From positions 39,258,011 to 39,322,010 of the forward strand of contig OX328096.1 in assembly GCA_946811185.2 (NCBI GenBank): a stretch of 64,000 nucleotides of DNA. Reading direction: 5' to 3'. Shown here piece after piece: positions 15,101-30,100 of this stretch (positions are counted from its first letter, which is position 1; every line of letters starts with the position of its first letter). This stretch comes from Hippopus hippopus (taxonomy: Eukaryota > Mollusca > Bivalvia > Cardiida > Cardiidae). The notes beneath the pieces are model-generated. The model was not told the DNA's origin. It searched no databases and saw only the letters and a list, made by a program, of their open reading frames with translations. The translations under genes and the position numbers were made by a program.

Positions 15101-18100
15101 AAATACAAACCATTGTTTATGTCTGATCTCTGGGGGTGGCTGTTCACCTCACTGGGTTCTCCATGTGTTGCCCATCTAGTGTGAGCAATACCCACATGAA
15201 CATCATATTCTTTGTCATAGGACAAACCATTGGACTCTGAAAAATATGAAGAAATTGTAATGAAAAATACATTTTGATTCTTAAACCACAGAATAGCCCT
15301 AACAGATATTTTAATCCTTTACCATCCCTGGTTTTCACGACCCTGAGGAAGAGGCCTTTTGAAAACATTGTAGGAAAAGGAGAAAATGCTGGTAACCAGC
15401 ATTTTCTCCTTTTCCCACAATAATTTCTAACCTTTTAGACACAAATTTCATCATTAGCACCACACTTAATATGTCATCTGCAAATGCTTTCAATTTGAAC
15501 ATGTCCAAAATTTTGTCATTTGGTAAAGAGTTAAGTCTAGAAATAGACTCAAATGTATGCAAATTTAAGGTTTATTTTGTCCAGGTCTTCCCAGCATTTG
15601 TCCAGAATGTCTTAGAAGATGGTTAAGATCAAGGATCAGACTGCAAGTTTTGTCATCTGGTAGAAAAAAAACTATCAGTCAGCAAATAATTTCGTAGTTT
15701 AATATACAAAGTGGTAAATTGTATCATTATAAGTTTTTAGTTTTTATCTGTAGTGTCTGGTAAGTAGTTAGGAATCAATTCTCCCCAAAACAAACCTATG
15801 TTTTACAGACCCTTAAGATTAAGGTTTTTTAAAACATTGTGGGAAAAGGAGGAAATTTTAGTAACCAGCATTTCCTCCTTTTCCCACACTGTTTTCTATC
15901 CTTTCAAAGACAAATTCAATCATTTTGGTCTTATCTAAGTTGCCATCTGCAAATAACTTCAGTCTGGACTTGTGCAATAACTTTAGTTTGTCATTTGGTA
16001 AAAAGTTAAAAGATTATAATCAAAAGGTAAATTTATATTATGGATAGACGGAGAAGTGTAATTTAAGATTCTGTAAAAGTCCTTCATATGTGCCAAATAC
16101 CAATCCCAAAATAAAACCCATTCCATATCTGAAAATTTTCTAAATATTGTTGCTGCTTTGACTGTAAGTGACAATACATGTATACTAAATTTAAAAGAAC
16201 AAGATCATGTACATTTAATTCATTCTTTTATTACCAAACAATCCTATGTTTTTCATCCCTGAAGAGTAGAAAGGCATTCGAAAACAGAGAGGAAATAGGA
16301 AAAAAAAGCTGTTAACCAGGACTTTCTTCTTGTTTCCATAATATGTCTACCCTTTCTAGGACAATTCCCATCAAGCATGCTATATTTAATCATAACCTTA
16401 ATGCTTTAACAGTTTAAATATGGACAATTCTAAAAAATTTTGTAATTTTTTTTCCAATTTTGCAAATGTTTGTAAAGAGTTAATAAATTAAAGGTAGGAA
16501 AATGTAACATGATATCAATAAAATATTGTATGTGTCCTTAAATTCATGCTCAATACAACCCATTCCCTGATGACCAGCCCGCATAGCTCAATAGGTGGAG
16601 CGTAGGACTCGTGAACATGATGTTTCGAGTCACTTGAGGGTGCGGGTTCGATCCCCACGGCTGGCCATCTAAAATTACTAATAGTCTTTCGGATGAGACG
16701 TTAAACCGAGGTCCCGTGTGACGGTGCTATACACCGAGCACGTAAAAGAACCAAGCGTAACTTAAGATGGGTTTCGTCCTGTATCTGCACTATCCCCCGT
16801 AACAATACTAACAGCCTTCAGGGGGCGTCGCCCATATGGGCAACTGGTGGCAACGATAAATAAACACAAATTCAATCAATCAACCCATTCCCTGAAAACA
16901 AAAAGCTATTTATATTCAAAAGAATCTCCAAGAAATACTTTCATATCTTTTATTTAATTTGTTCGAATATTGTTTGAGAAACCTGGGTCTTTTCAAACAG
17001 AAAAAGGTTCCAGCTCATGCAGGATAAATAATCAAAGCGCTGAAAGCACTGATGGCTAGGGGCAAGTGGAAACTGCATATATGAGTAAAGCAATTTGCAT
17101 TCAGTCATGAACTATCCAGTTAAAAAGTAAAAGAAAAAAAAAATGTGGATGCCAATGCTCGGCTGCAGTTGCTTTAAGTGAAAATTGTAAGTCGAAAAGC
17201 CGGGCACTACTGTGTCAAAAACATTTAGATGTTTACCTGCCCCTGATTTATGGGTTCCCCTATGATAGTTAACAACTAGCCCAAGTTTGAAGTAAATATG
17301 ATGGTTAGTAACCACTTCAAGCTTGAAGTAAATGTCTTCAGTAATGACAGTAATGACAAAGATATTATAAAATATCAAAATATTTGAACATTCAAAGTCA
17401 AAAAGGGGCATTTATAAATGTTTGAAAAATACTGTGATCGATACCTGTCCCTTTTGTATGGGTTTCCCTTTTGATAGGTAACACCAGTCCCAGTTCGAAG
17501 TAAATACATGTATCTTCAGTAATGACAGAGATATTATAGCCTTATCTCTTGCAAATTTCTATTTTCCCTTACATGAGTATGTTCAGGTTTTCCCCTGTTC
17601 CATTGTCAAATAAGTACAGTGTTGCTACAAGAGTTTACAACATATCTTAAGTCCATTCCAGTCCAATCCAGTCTGTTCCGGTCCATTCCGGTATTTCCAT
17701 GCACCAGGAAAACACCAACTCATCAACAACTGTCCTACTTGTACATGTATTATGGCTGACAAGGTAAAGGGTTTTGTCTGTTTACACACCATACATGGAT
17801 ACACACCATACAAGACTTATCAATCAAATGTCAATTTCGCCACGTTCAATCTGCATCCAAAGGTGTGCACACAGCGATGACCTAAGGTAAATATGGGTGT
17901 TGGTTGTGCCATGCTCTGCATGAGTATTTGGTGAAATTAACGGGAGAATTTCTTTCTGTTTTAAGCGTTCTCATTTGAAATTCATCAGCCAACAACCACC
18001 GTTAAAAACTTTTGCTTTGAATATATTTTCTTTGGCATTTTCTCAGTAAATGTAGACATCGAAACCCTCTTTCAATTTCTATTTTACATCACGGATGAAT

Positions 18101-21100
18101 AACCCGTAAGGTGTAAGGCGGTTTTGTGGGGTGTGTCGTTTCAAGCCAATTAGAAATGGCAGTTGTAGTTCCACCAAATCAGAGACATCCAATAGCGCAC
18201 ATTTATACATGATGTTGAGAGTGGTTGCAGCTTTCATGCAAAAGTCTGAAACGTGGTTACTAAGGCTAGGCGCCGTTGGCCCCTAGCCAAAAACACCTTT
18301 TATTGGTCTCAGTACAATGATTCATATGCTTATTTAAACTTCATTTACAGTGAAAGGCAGGAATGTCTCAACTCCAGATACCAAACCATACTCTGATTTT
18401 TACGACCCTAAAGAAGAAAGCCTTTGAAAACAATGTTGAGAAAAGGAGAAAATGCTGGTGGGCAGCATTTTCTCCTTTTTCCATCATGTTTTCCATTCTT
18501 TCATAGACAAATTCCATTATTTTAGCTAAATATAATTTGTCAGTTGCAAAATGCTTTCAATATTGATGAGTTTAAAACTTTGTTTGTGGTAATAAGTTTA
18601 AAAAGCCCTTGCCTTATCAAATTTGAGTGCATGTTACTCAAACGTAAGATTCACATTCAATTATTGATGATACTTGATTGCCCAAAACAAACCAACTCAA
18701 CCTTCATTGAACTTTGTAGCAGATAGTTTAATTTAGCACAAATGTGCAGTCTGATATTGCAGTCTGATATTGGAAATGTCTTGAAAACGTCTGAATTTGG
18801 TCTTTATTTCCATGTTGAAATACAACCTATCTGTAAAAGAAATTGTTAACATTTTCCAATATTGAAAAAAAAACTAAATGAGACCAATCCAAGGTGTGTA
18901 TTTTCTGAAAACTCTTCATTCCTCTCTTTTTGTTTGTTCTAACTTTTGGCTCTTCCATATTTGGGACATAAAGGATCTGGCATGAGTTGGTGTTTGAGAT
19001 AAAATTTTATTAAACAAGTCTACAAAAAATGTTATTAAAATGATAACATTTTTTGTGGATGAGTTTAATGAAATTTTACCTCAAAAGCCAACAAATGTCA
19101 GATTCTTTTTATCACATAACTGTATCGCAAGAATTATAATTCATGGCATGTTAGGACATAGGCCTACATGTGCATGTGTACTGAAATTTACATAAAGTCT
19201 TTTTGTTTCTTTGACAGATTTGTACATCATAGACAAAAAATAGTTCTTAAGAAACAAGCATATAACAGTTTAGTTTTACATCTAAAGATACTAAAATTTG
19301 CAGCTTTGTCAAGATCACCAATTTTGACGGTCAGTGTCACACAAGAATCTTAATAGGCAATGTTTCACATGTGTAAGACAAGAAAATTTGTAATGACTGT
19401 CTTACATTGAAAACAAGGGTAGTGTTGTGATAAAAGCCTTGGGCACATACATAGCTCTTTACCAGGCAACAAAACTTGAGATTCATCCAAATTAAAAGCA
19501 TTCCCTGGCAGTAAATGTGGCCCAAATCAGTTTTGTTTGTGAAGGGGTAGTGAGCATTGTGGAAAAAGGGAAAATGCTGTTTCTCATTCTTTAAAGGCCT
19601 TCTTCCTGAGGATCATCAAAAGATGTGATTGATAGATAGAGAAATAAAGACACAGTGGCAAGTGGAAAACTTGTAATTTCCCCCCTTGCATAATGTCTCT
19701 AGGAGAGGGATAAAGACACAGTGACAAGTGGAAAACTTGTAATTTCCCCTGTTGCATAATGTCTCTAGGAAGAGATACATGTATGTGAATTTATGGCTAA
19801 GTAACATAAATAAATATCATTATTACATAATACCAATACATGTATGTTGTTGGTTGAAATGCAAAAAATACTGATATCTTCTTTCCATGAGAGGTCTGCA
19901 TTTCATGCAGATACGAGGGTTGTTAGATATGTAATGTGTATTGTATGATATCTCAAAAGCATTTGACTCAAACAGTGAAATGAACATTACATCCCTTCAA
20001 AGTATTCTCCGCGGTTTGAAATACATAATTTCAATCTCTGAATCCATTTCTGAAATGCGTCACGGTACGCTGATTTAGGTAGACCTCTGAGGCACTGACT
20101 GATGGCTGAGCCTAGGGCTTGTCGGGACTTGTAACGACGACCAGGTAAGAACTTTTTAAGTTTTGGAAAAAGGAAAAAGTCGCATGGGGCTAGATCTGGA
20201 GAGTATAGTGGGTGTGGCAAGACAGTAACCTTCTCCGACTTCAAAAATTGCTTCACAAGCTCAGATGTATGTGATGGAGCATGATCATGAAGTAGACGAA
20301 CATGCCTAAATCCTGACACAGGGCGTCGTTTAAGATAATATTTCTTGACCTTTTTTAGTATAACATCTCAGTAATACCGACCTGTAACACTTTTGCCCTT
20401 CGGCACCGGAATTTGTACGGCTATACCATCACATGAGAAGAATATGCAATATAGAACCTTCTTTGTGCTTGTGCTTCTTTTGGCAACTACAGGCCTTCTA
20501 CCGTGTTTAGTTAGCCATATTTTGTTTCCAATTTTTCTTACTGGTTCGAAATAGTGAACCCATGTTTTGTCACCAGTAACAATGTTTGCAAATTGTCTTT
20601 GATTGAATTTGGGAAACATTTTGAGCAATTGCTTAGCAGTTTGTACACGTACCCGTTTTTGGTCATCTGTCAATATATGAGGTATCCATCTGGCAGAAAT
20701 CTTTCGTACTTTCAAAATAAGCTTCAAAATGAAATGCACCCGCGATAGCGATATGCCAACAGCGTTGGCAATATCACGAATCGTGTATCTGCCATCACTT
20801 TCAATTATTTCCCTGACTTTTGAGACATTTGCCTTGCCTGTTAAAGTCACAGGTCGGCCAGATTTTGCTGCATCTTTGATGGACTCTGTGCCAGTCAGAA
20901 ATTTCTTTCTCCAACTACGAACTGTCTCATAAGATACCTTATCAGACCCATAAACTTCCCCCAATTCAGTAAAAATCTGCATTACCGAATGACCGAGTTT
21001 TGTGCGAACTTTTATATAAGCTCTAATTTCTTCAATATTCTTAATCTGTTTCCCAACCATTTTTACAACAGTGGTCAACAACTAGCTCTATTGAAATGAC

Positions 21101-24100
21101 TATAAGTTTAAAACTACGTGGAGCTGAAGGCTCGTGTTTATACCGTTGGAAAGGTATTGAATAGAGCTATTCAAGCGTATCATCATCCACGAAATCATGC
21201 AAAGCGTTATCGCGCTGTGGTACAATACACATTACATATCGAACAGCCCTCGTATATAGGATCTGACATGAGTTGGTGTTTGAGATGAAATTTTATTAAA
21301 TGAGTCTAGGAAAAATGTTGTTAAGCCAGCCTTTGGCGAGCTTAATCACATTTTTCCTTGACGAGTTTAATAAAATTTTATCTAAAACGCCAACGAATTT
21401 CAGGTTCTTTTCATCACATAACAATATTTCACGAATTATAGATCAGAAGATACAAAACCATCTATATAGATGCATCCGCGGTGATATCCATAAACCTATT
21501 CTCTTCCATGAAATACGTACAAACTGACATCAAAAATGATGTCACACAATTGTGATATTAAACATGTATAAGATAAGAAAATTCGTAATGGGTATATTAC
21601 ACTGCAAACAAGGGTGGTTATGTGATAAAAAGTCTTTTTAGATGGAAAAATATTAGACGGGTCCAAGATAAAAAGAGCATCCTATGCGGTTGCCAACATT
21701 CGGCTGCAAGTACTTGATTTTCAGTGAAAATTTTTTAAGTCGAAAAAGAGGCATAACTGTGTCAAAAATACTTTGATAGTTACCTGTCCTTGTTGTATAG
21801 GTTCCACTTTTGATGGTTAAAATTTTGTCCAAGTTTGAAGTAGATATCTTCAGTTATAACAGAAATGTTACAAAATGTCAAAGTTTTTGCACGATGACAA
21901 CGCCAGGTCTACGACAATACCTTGACATTTTTTTTGAAAACAGCCCAGCTAAAAATGTACAGACAAGAAACCAAATGTGGCATAAATGATTGAATATGAG
22001 TCAGACTGAGTAGAAAATCTTGTGGGAAAAGGAGAAAATGCTGGTTACCATCATTTCCCTTTTCCAAAAGTTTTTAATAGCCTTCTTCTTTTGGGGTCAT
22101 TAAAATATGGGATTGTTTGCCAAATGTTTGGTAAAGGCCAAGCATTAACCAATCAAGTGCTAAAAGGAGTTTTTGCAAATGGCATTATTCAAGATTACAT
22201 TGCACAGAACATGCAATCTGATTGTGGATGTAAACTGTCCGCTTGTTTTGTCAAGCCTTTAAGAAACAAATCTTTCCAAGTTTCAGTGATTGTACTTTTA
22301 CTATGAACAAATGTGTCAAAAGAGTTTAAGACTGAAACTCTGTTCCTGGTAGTTACAACTGGAAGCAATTATAAGTAGTTTGGGCAACGGACCTCTTTCC
22401 AAATCCTGTCTCTTAACAACCCTTGATTTAAAAAAAAAGCTTTTGAAAACATTGTTGGGTAAAAAGAGAAGTTGCCGGGAACCAGCATTTTTTCCTTTTC
22501 AAATAATGTTATCTACTTTTTGAAAGACAAATTCCATGATTTGAGAAACAACTGTCATGTTGTCCGCAAATACTGTCCACTCATGCACATGAGATATAGA
22601 GGATAATCAACTGGTTGTGTGTGATATTAAAAATGTCACTAGAATGGGGTGTGATGCAGTTGAAAAAAAAAAACGAGTCCATATCCCATTCAAGTGACAG
22701 ATTTTTAATATCACACACCACCAGTTGATTATCCTATTTATTATATTCCTAATTCACCCTTTGTTTGCTAATAATTATCAAGAACTGTACATAGGACTTT
22801 TCTTTACAAACACATGATCCATTTTTGGCAGAAGCAGCTGATGCAGCAGATGACGAAATGCTCTAGGGTTCGCGCATAAGTGACGTCATCTATCTCTCCA
22901 TTTGTAGACATGCATGGTTTTGCACCCTTACAATTTAAAACCAGCCATATGAAATTAGGAGAAAAAACAGTTAATCCTTTCCCACATGACAAGTATAAGA
23001 CTCTCCCAAATAAAAAATATCTCCAGATGACAATTACTGCTAAATTGATAAAAAAGACCTTAGGTTTTCTGATAGGATAGAAAACATTATGGAAAAAGGA
23101 GAAAATGCTGGTTGCTAGTTTTTTCCACAATATTTTCCAACAGCTCTCTCCCACAAAAGCTATCTTCTTTTCTGGAAATGTTTTCAAAAGATTTCTCCCA
23201 CAAGGTCATTAACTCAGGATTGTTTGGAAAGACTGTACCGAAAATCTTTTTCACTGTGCTATTGTTTACTAAAGATGTTTGAAGCAGAGACAGATACATT
23301 AGACTGTGAGCAATATTGGAAAAAAAGTAGTTCCTGCAAACATTCTAAAACTAGATCATCACTAGTGATATACCATATCATATCATCACTTGTGATATTA
23401 TTCACTGTGAAAAACTGAAAAAATAATACACTGAGAAATCCCAGTAATTCACTGATAGGAATATAATAAAAAGATTTAATTGAGTTTCAGTGGATTGTAT
23501 TTTCAGCTGTCAAAAGAGGTAGAGTTTACAAATTGTGGCACTAAAAGAGGTAACCATTTACCAAACAATCCTATACTTCTATGACCATGAAAATAGCAGT
23601 TTCTGAAAACATTGCAGGAATTTACGTCAGTTTTGTCTTCTGCAATGCTCTCAAATTGGGTAAGTCTAACAACTTGTTGTTTGCTTAACCCTTTACCACA
23701 CAATGCTGACTTATAACTACCCTGGGAAAGGGGCCTTTGAAAACATTGTGGGAAAAGGAGAAAATGCTAATAACCAGCATTTTCTCCTTTTCCCACAATG
23801 TTTTCTACCCTATCAAAGAAACATTGCACCGTTTTAACCACATCAAATTTGTCGTCTGCAAATGCTTTCAATTTGGACAAGGTTAAAATTTTGTTGTATG
23901 GTAAAGGGTTAACAGTTAAATGTGTGGAGTCCTTATAAGACAACAAAATTTTAGACTTGCCTAACTTAAAACCATTTGCAGACGACAAATTAAATGTTAA
24001 ACTCTAACTTTGGTTAGAGTTTAAGATTTTATCAAAATTTAACTTTAGACTAATGCACTGTTGGAGGACTTGTATTGCTTATTCATAGAAAACCATGTCA

Positions 24101-27100
24101 ATAAAACACCTGGGGGTACAAAGCAAATCGGCCTGTCATGCAGGAAGTTTTGCCTATTTTAAAAATCATCTCTTTTTATTGTATTGGCAGCAATTATGTG
24201 TATGGTAGGTAAAGATTATTTCCCAGGCAGCATTCAACCAGTTTAACCAATCAAATTCTTCTCTCAACAAGGAAGTTCCTATCCAGCCTTTATGCAATGT
24301 AATTCTACCCATGTAACCTGCTATTCAGTATACCTACTTGACCAACAATGAATGCGCCTATCATACAAATTACCTACTGAGACCCAGTATTTTGACAAAT
24401 AACATAAAATTAAAAATTATGATAAAATTATCTGTTTGAAATGTAACCAAAGCATTTCTTTAAACAAAATCCTTCACCGAATAATCACATGTTTTCACAA
24501 CCCTGGTAGAGCGTGCTTTTGAAAACATTGTGGGAAAAGGAGAAAATGCAGATTACCCTTGAAAACATTGGGTAGACAAAGGAGAAAATGCTGGTTCTCC
24601 TTTTCCTACAAAGTTTTCTCCTTTCAACGGTAAAACCCATAATTTGATTCTCATTTCATGCATTGACTGCCAGTGATTTCAAAATAGACAATTCTGATGT
24701 CAATCTAATGTCATTTGGAAAAGGTATAAGAATCCATCTAAGTATCATAATCATGAGACAGGTCAGGAAAAGTAAAATTTTGCCAATTTTCTTTCTTAGG
24801 CACACAGTGACAGAGTAGCAGAGGGTATGGCATTGGAAGAAATTACTCAAGATTAGTTTCTGTTTAAATTTCAGTGATCAGCAAATTTCTTGTACACACC
24901 TGCATGAAGATTTAAAAGTGACCAAGCCATTAATAAAATAACATGCAATCTTTTTTTCTATACCAATACTTTGAGCCCAACTGTTGATAACCAAACTAGA
25001 CATACTCAATCTAGATAGAAATGCCAAAATATTGCAAAGAAAGAAAAGTGCTGTCTTAAATGATATGGAAAATTGTAGGAAAAAGAGCGAATGAATGTAG
25101 AAGAGTTATTGTTTGTGCTTTTTGGGAGTTCTAAACATCGTTTGAGTACCTTGCCCCAGTAGATGAGAATATCAGCGTTAGGTCAAGTCTTCTGAATTAT
25201 TACCATTTTACCCTCTCTGTCCAGGGGTCACATATAGACAGTAAACAACCCTCCTTTCTCTCTCTCTCTTCCATCTCTCTTCTTTTCCCTTTCTCTTTCT
25301 TGAGAGCTCTCTCTCTCTCAACTACTCATCTAGTCTTTTATAATATTCAGTGGTGGAAAAACTTTTCTACAATAAACCATTTTGGATGTCCCAAGGATAA
25401 TTTGTGTAAGGTTTAAGTGAAATTGGCCCAGTGGTTTTGAGGAAGAAGATAATTAAAGAAATTGTATAAAATGCTAAAAGGTATCGGTAATGCATAAGAT
25501 ATTTTGTATGAAACTGTCAATAAGGAAAGCTATACTGAGAAAAACGAGGACAATAGCATAATTGTCAAACTCAAGCTTTGGGACAATTTGAATGACAGAA
25601 ATTACATATACGGTCATGAGACTTACTCTGAAGTTCCTCCTCCAACTTGGCAACCTTTCCTTTCTGTCGGACAATTTTAAAGGCACATTTTTTATCAGTG
25701 TTCTCATTGCAGTCAAAGGCAACGCCTACAAAAGAAAATAATACAAACTTTTATTTTGTACAGCGTTTATTTGCAACATCAACTATTTCTGACAAAGTAA
25801 TTGCTCTTAAAGATTACTTTTCTGTCCGTCACTTGAGTACATCTGCTTGGTTAACACAGCTCTTTTTACTGATATATTTCACAATGACTTTCAACTTCAC
25901 TGTATCTTGCTGCTGTAAAATTTAAAATGTTTGCATTATTGAAATCTGCTATTTTCGCATGTTGATAAAACTCACCATGATATCCACAAGCCTAAATTTA
26001 AGAAGCTACATTAACTCTTTACAACACAATCCTGACTTTTAACGATGCTGAGAAAGAAAGCTTTTGAAAACATTGTGGGAATAGGAGAAAATGCTGGTAA
26101 CCAGCATTTTCTCCTTTTCCCACAATGTGTTCTACCCTATCAAAGACAGAAATCATCATTTGAACTATATTTAAATTGTTGACTTCAAATACTTTCAGTT
26201 TGGTCAGGTCTAAAATTTCATTATGTGGTAAAGGGTTAAGGTATATTTAACCTAGACAGTGGGTCATCTCTTCAACATCAATGAGTGCCTTTTCATCAAA
26301 GTTGACCAGAACACCAGTCTAGTGGCAGTTAATACTACAATTAAACACATTTCATTAATGTGCATTTCATATGGAAGATCATCTGTTGCAATTTTTGCAG
26401 GTACAAGTGTAATGCCAGTATTTAGTAATTAGCAAAATTTTAGACCTGCAACAAGATCCACTTTTTTAGTATGCTTTAATTATTTTAACCCTTTACCATA
26501 CAATCACGAGTTTTAACGACATTGAAGAAAGAAGACTTTTGAAAACATTGTGGGAAAAGGAGAAAATGCTGGTAACCAGAATTTTCTCCTTTTCCCACAA
26601 TGTTTTCTATCCTTTCAAAAACATCTTTCAATTTTTTGAGTCACATTTATGTTGTCATCTGCAAAAACTTTCCAATTTGCACAAGTCTAAAATTTTGTCG
26701 TTTGGTAAAGAGTTAAACCAACCTGCAGAGTCATATCCTCTGTATTCCAGCCTCTTCAGACCATTGATGAGTTTTTCAAGGATCTCCCTCCTTGTGACTG
26801 GAGTCAAATAATTCAAGTATGCAAATATCCCTGAAATGAAATGAAAAAAAATCAGTTGGTAGTATAATGTTAATACAAATACTGTTAGCCGCAGCCTTCA
26901 TATTTCATTGTCTTTTTTCATTGACCATTTACCAAATAATCCCTATTTCAATCTTTTTTAAATGAACTGCATTTCCTTCTTTTTCCACAATATTTATTCC
27001 CTTCCAAAGATAAATTTGATCATTTAAGCCAATTGTTTAAAATTTGTAGTCTGCAAAAGCTTTAACTCTTTACCACATAATCCCGACTTTTAATGACCCT

Positions 27101-30100
27101 GAGAAGGAAAGCTTTTGAAAACATTGTAGGAAAAGGAGAAATTGCTGCTAACCAGCATTTTCTCCTTTTCCAACAATGTTTTCTACCTTTCCAAAATCAA
27201 AATTCAATTTTTGATTCACAATTATTTTGTCGTCTGCAAGTTCCTATAATTTGAACTAGTCCAAAATTTTGTCGTTTGGTATAGATTTAAATATGGACTA
27301 GTCTTAGCCCTTTACCACACAATCACAAGTTTTAACAACATTGATAAAATAGGGTTTTTAATTTATTTTTTTCCTTTTCAAAATGTTTTCTGTGGACTCA
27401 AGGACAAATACATGTACTATCATTTGAAAAACATATGAATTATCAGAGCTCCAGATAAGAGGGAGTGATGGTATTTTAAAATCATTATTTCTCTTCGAAA
27501 CCCTATGTTGTGGGTACTTATTAGAATCGTCTCGATGAGACGATTCAATTGAGTACCCACAACATAGGGTTTAGTGGAGAATAATTAATATTCTCAATTT
27601 TTAAATAAAAATCACTCCCCCTATCTGGAGCTCTGAATTATTGACTGTCAATTCCTTCTATAAGGATGAGTCTAAAATTTTGCCACGTGGTACAGGGTTT
27701 AATTTCCACACTACCTCCAGCAGATAACTGTGTGTCTTGCAGCAGACCACTATTGAAATCGTTGAAGTAAAATGAGCCCATGCCAGTAATGAGCATTTTC
27801 TCTTTTACCAGAATGTTTTCACTTTCATATTTTACATGGACGTCTTCGAGGTATTCTGCTGTAAATTTGTTCCAATAGGTAAAGAGTTATCAGCTGGTAG
27901 AACACCCTTAAATGTAAAGGATGTTTTTTAACCCTTTACCAAACAATCCCTGGTTTTCACCACCCTGGGAAAGAAGGCTTTTGAAAACATTGTGGGAAAA
28001 GGAGAAAATGCTGGTAACCAGCATTTTCTCCTTTTCCCACAATGTTTTCTACCTCATCTGAGACCTAAAGCTCATTTGTACCAATTCATAATTTGTCGTC
28101 TGCAGATGCTCTTAGTTTGGAAAAGTCTAAAATTTGTAGTTTGGGAATGGGTTAAAAGCAGGGAAAAAAGATGTCGGGATTGCAATTTCTAAATATTTAA
28201 AGTTTTTTCACATTATCTAACAACTAACTGGACAATGTAAATTAAAGATCAGACTGCATGTTCTGAGACATTTTGAAAAAATTGCAGGATAAACTTCTGC
28301 TTTCATGAGGAACAAAATTAATGAAGACACATTTTTACGAATTAAATAGACTCTTTGCTAACAGTGGTTTGAAGACAATTTAACCCTTTACTGCACATTT
28401 CCTACTTTTAATGACTCCAAGTAAGATGGCTATTCAAAACATTATGCAAAAAGGAGAAAACACTGGGAACCAGCATTTTTTTCCCCATAATATTTTCTAC
28501 CCTTTTTGAAACCATATCATATCATTTTGAGCTACATTTGATTTGTTGTCTGCAAATCTTTTCAATATGGACCAGTCTAAAATTTTGATGTCCAGAAAAG
28601 AGTAAAGGCCTTTATTCTTCTGCTGCAAAATAAATACCAGTAAATTCCATCTTTTTTTCAAGGTCTTAAAGACGATTTTCCATAAAAGCAAGCCACAGAC
28701 ACCCAATAGTGTAGATCCAAACTGTAAGACTGAACATTTTGTGCTGTCTAAACTTGACATACTCCATCCACAATATCTATTTGATTTGCCACTCACAGTG
28801 AAAAAGTTAATGGGGTCTCTTGTAACAATTAAAATAAATACAGGTCTGATAAAAAATTGCATGTCCACACAATGAGGCTAAAGTTTTGCTTGTTTTGCAC
28901 AATTCTCCTATTGCCACATTGTGTTCAAAAATGGTCTGCAGGAAGTGGAAAAGGTCTTCTGCACACTGAAAGGCTTACAAAAATGTCAATAACAACAACA
29001 AAATATGGTATACAAAATTACCTCCCCTTTCTCCTGTGTACCAGTCTGGTAGAGTACAATTTTCTGCTTCAGCATTTGTAATTGTCATTGTCATACAGAT
29101 TTATTCCGAACCAAAATGATAATGTCACTCATTTACATATTGTAACACACACTTTATAACCAATTAGAAAGTTGAAAATAAACAATTTTGTTTAATATTT
29201 TTCCAAACATTTCTGTAACATTTTCCTTGTTCCTGGTGTCACACAGTTTATATCTTATCAGCTGTTTTTATTTTCGATAAGTGAGCATGAATCAATCAAT
29301 TTCTATGACAACAGGCTACAAGAGGTAACCATTAACTCTTTACCAAACAACAAAATTTTGGATTGTCCAAATCAAAAGCATTAATTTTTGTAGGTGATAA
29401 AAATGATTTTATACAAATGATGTGATCTGCCTTTGGAAGGATGGAAAACAATGTGGGAAAAGGAGAAAATGCTGGTTACCAGCATTTTCTCCTTTTCCCA
29501 CAATGTTTTCAAAAGCTTTCTTTCTTAGGGTTGTTAAAACTTGGGACTGTGTGGTAAAGGGTAAACCAACTGTTCCAGATAGACAGTACAATTAGGGTCG
29601 GGAAAGCCAAACTAAGTGAATTTATACTGTTATGAAACAAACAAAAAAATTTTAGACTAGTCCGATTTCAAAGACACAAACCCTAACTCATGTTGATTGT
29701 CGCTGTTCCACAAGAGTGTCTTCAAAATTGTCCCTTGCAACACTGTTTCAAAAGTCAGTTAATTTTGTGGTAGCAGTCAGGTTTGTGCAGAAACCTATGT
29801 GTGCTTTAGCTGGCAATTTAGATCAAGATCAAACTTCATTAAACTAGTCTAATCTTGAATGTAGACTATCAAATATATAATTAAGATATCCTGAACAAAA
29901 TTGTAACATCTTGGCTGTTTTCTACAGGTTAAAAATGTTCATTTCATTTATTTAGGACAGAACATGGTAATCCTTTACCACATAGTACTAACTTTTAACC
30001 TTCCTCAGGAAAGAAGCTTTCGAAACATTGTGGGAAAAGAAGAAAACCAACATTTTCTCCTTTTTCCACAAACTTTTCATTCCTTTCATTCCCACAAAAT

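Noticed and set aside
16571..16660. Functional tRNA gene
   Set aside because: A and B boxes are present but the acceptor stem does not pair and the sequence continues into a SINE body with target duplications.
20554..20932. Plus-strand frames opposite the mariner transposase
   Set aside because: Shadows of the transposase, which explains the open frame.
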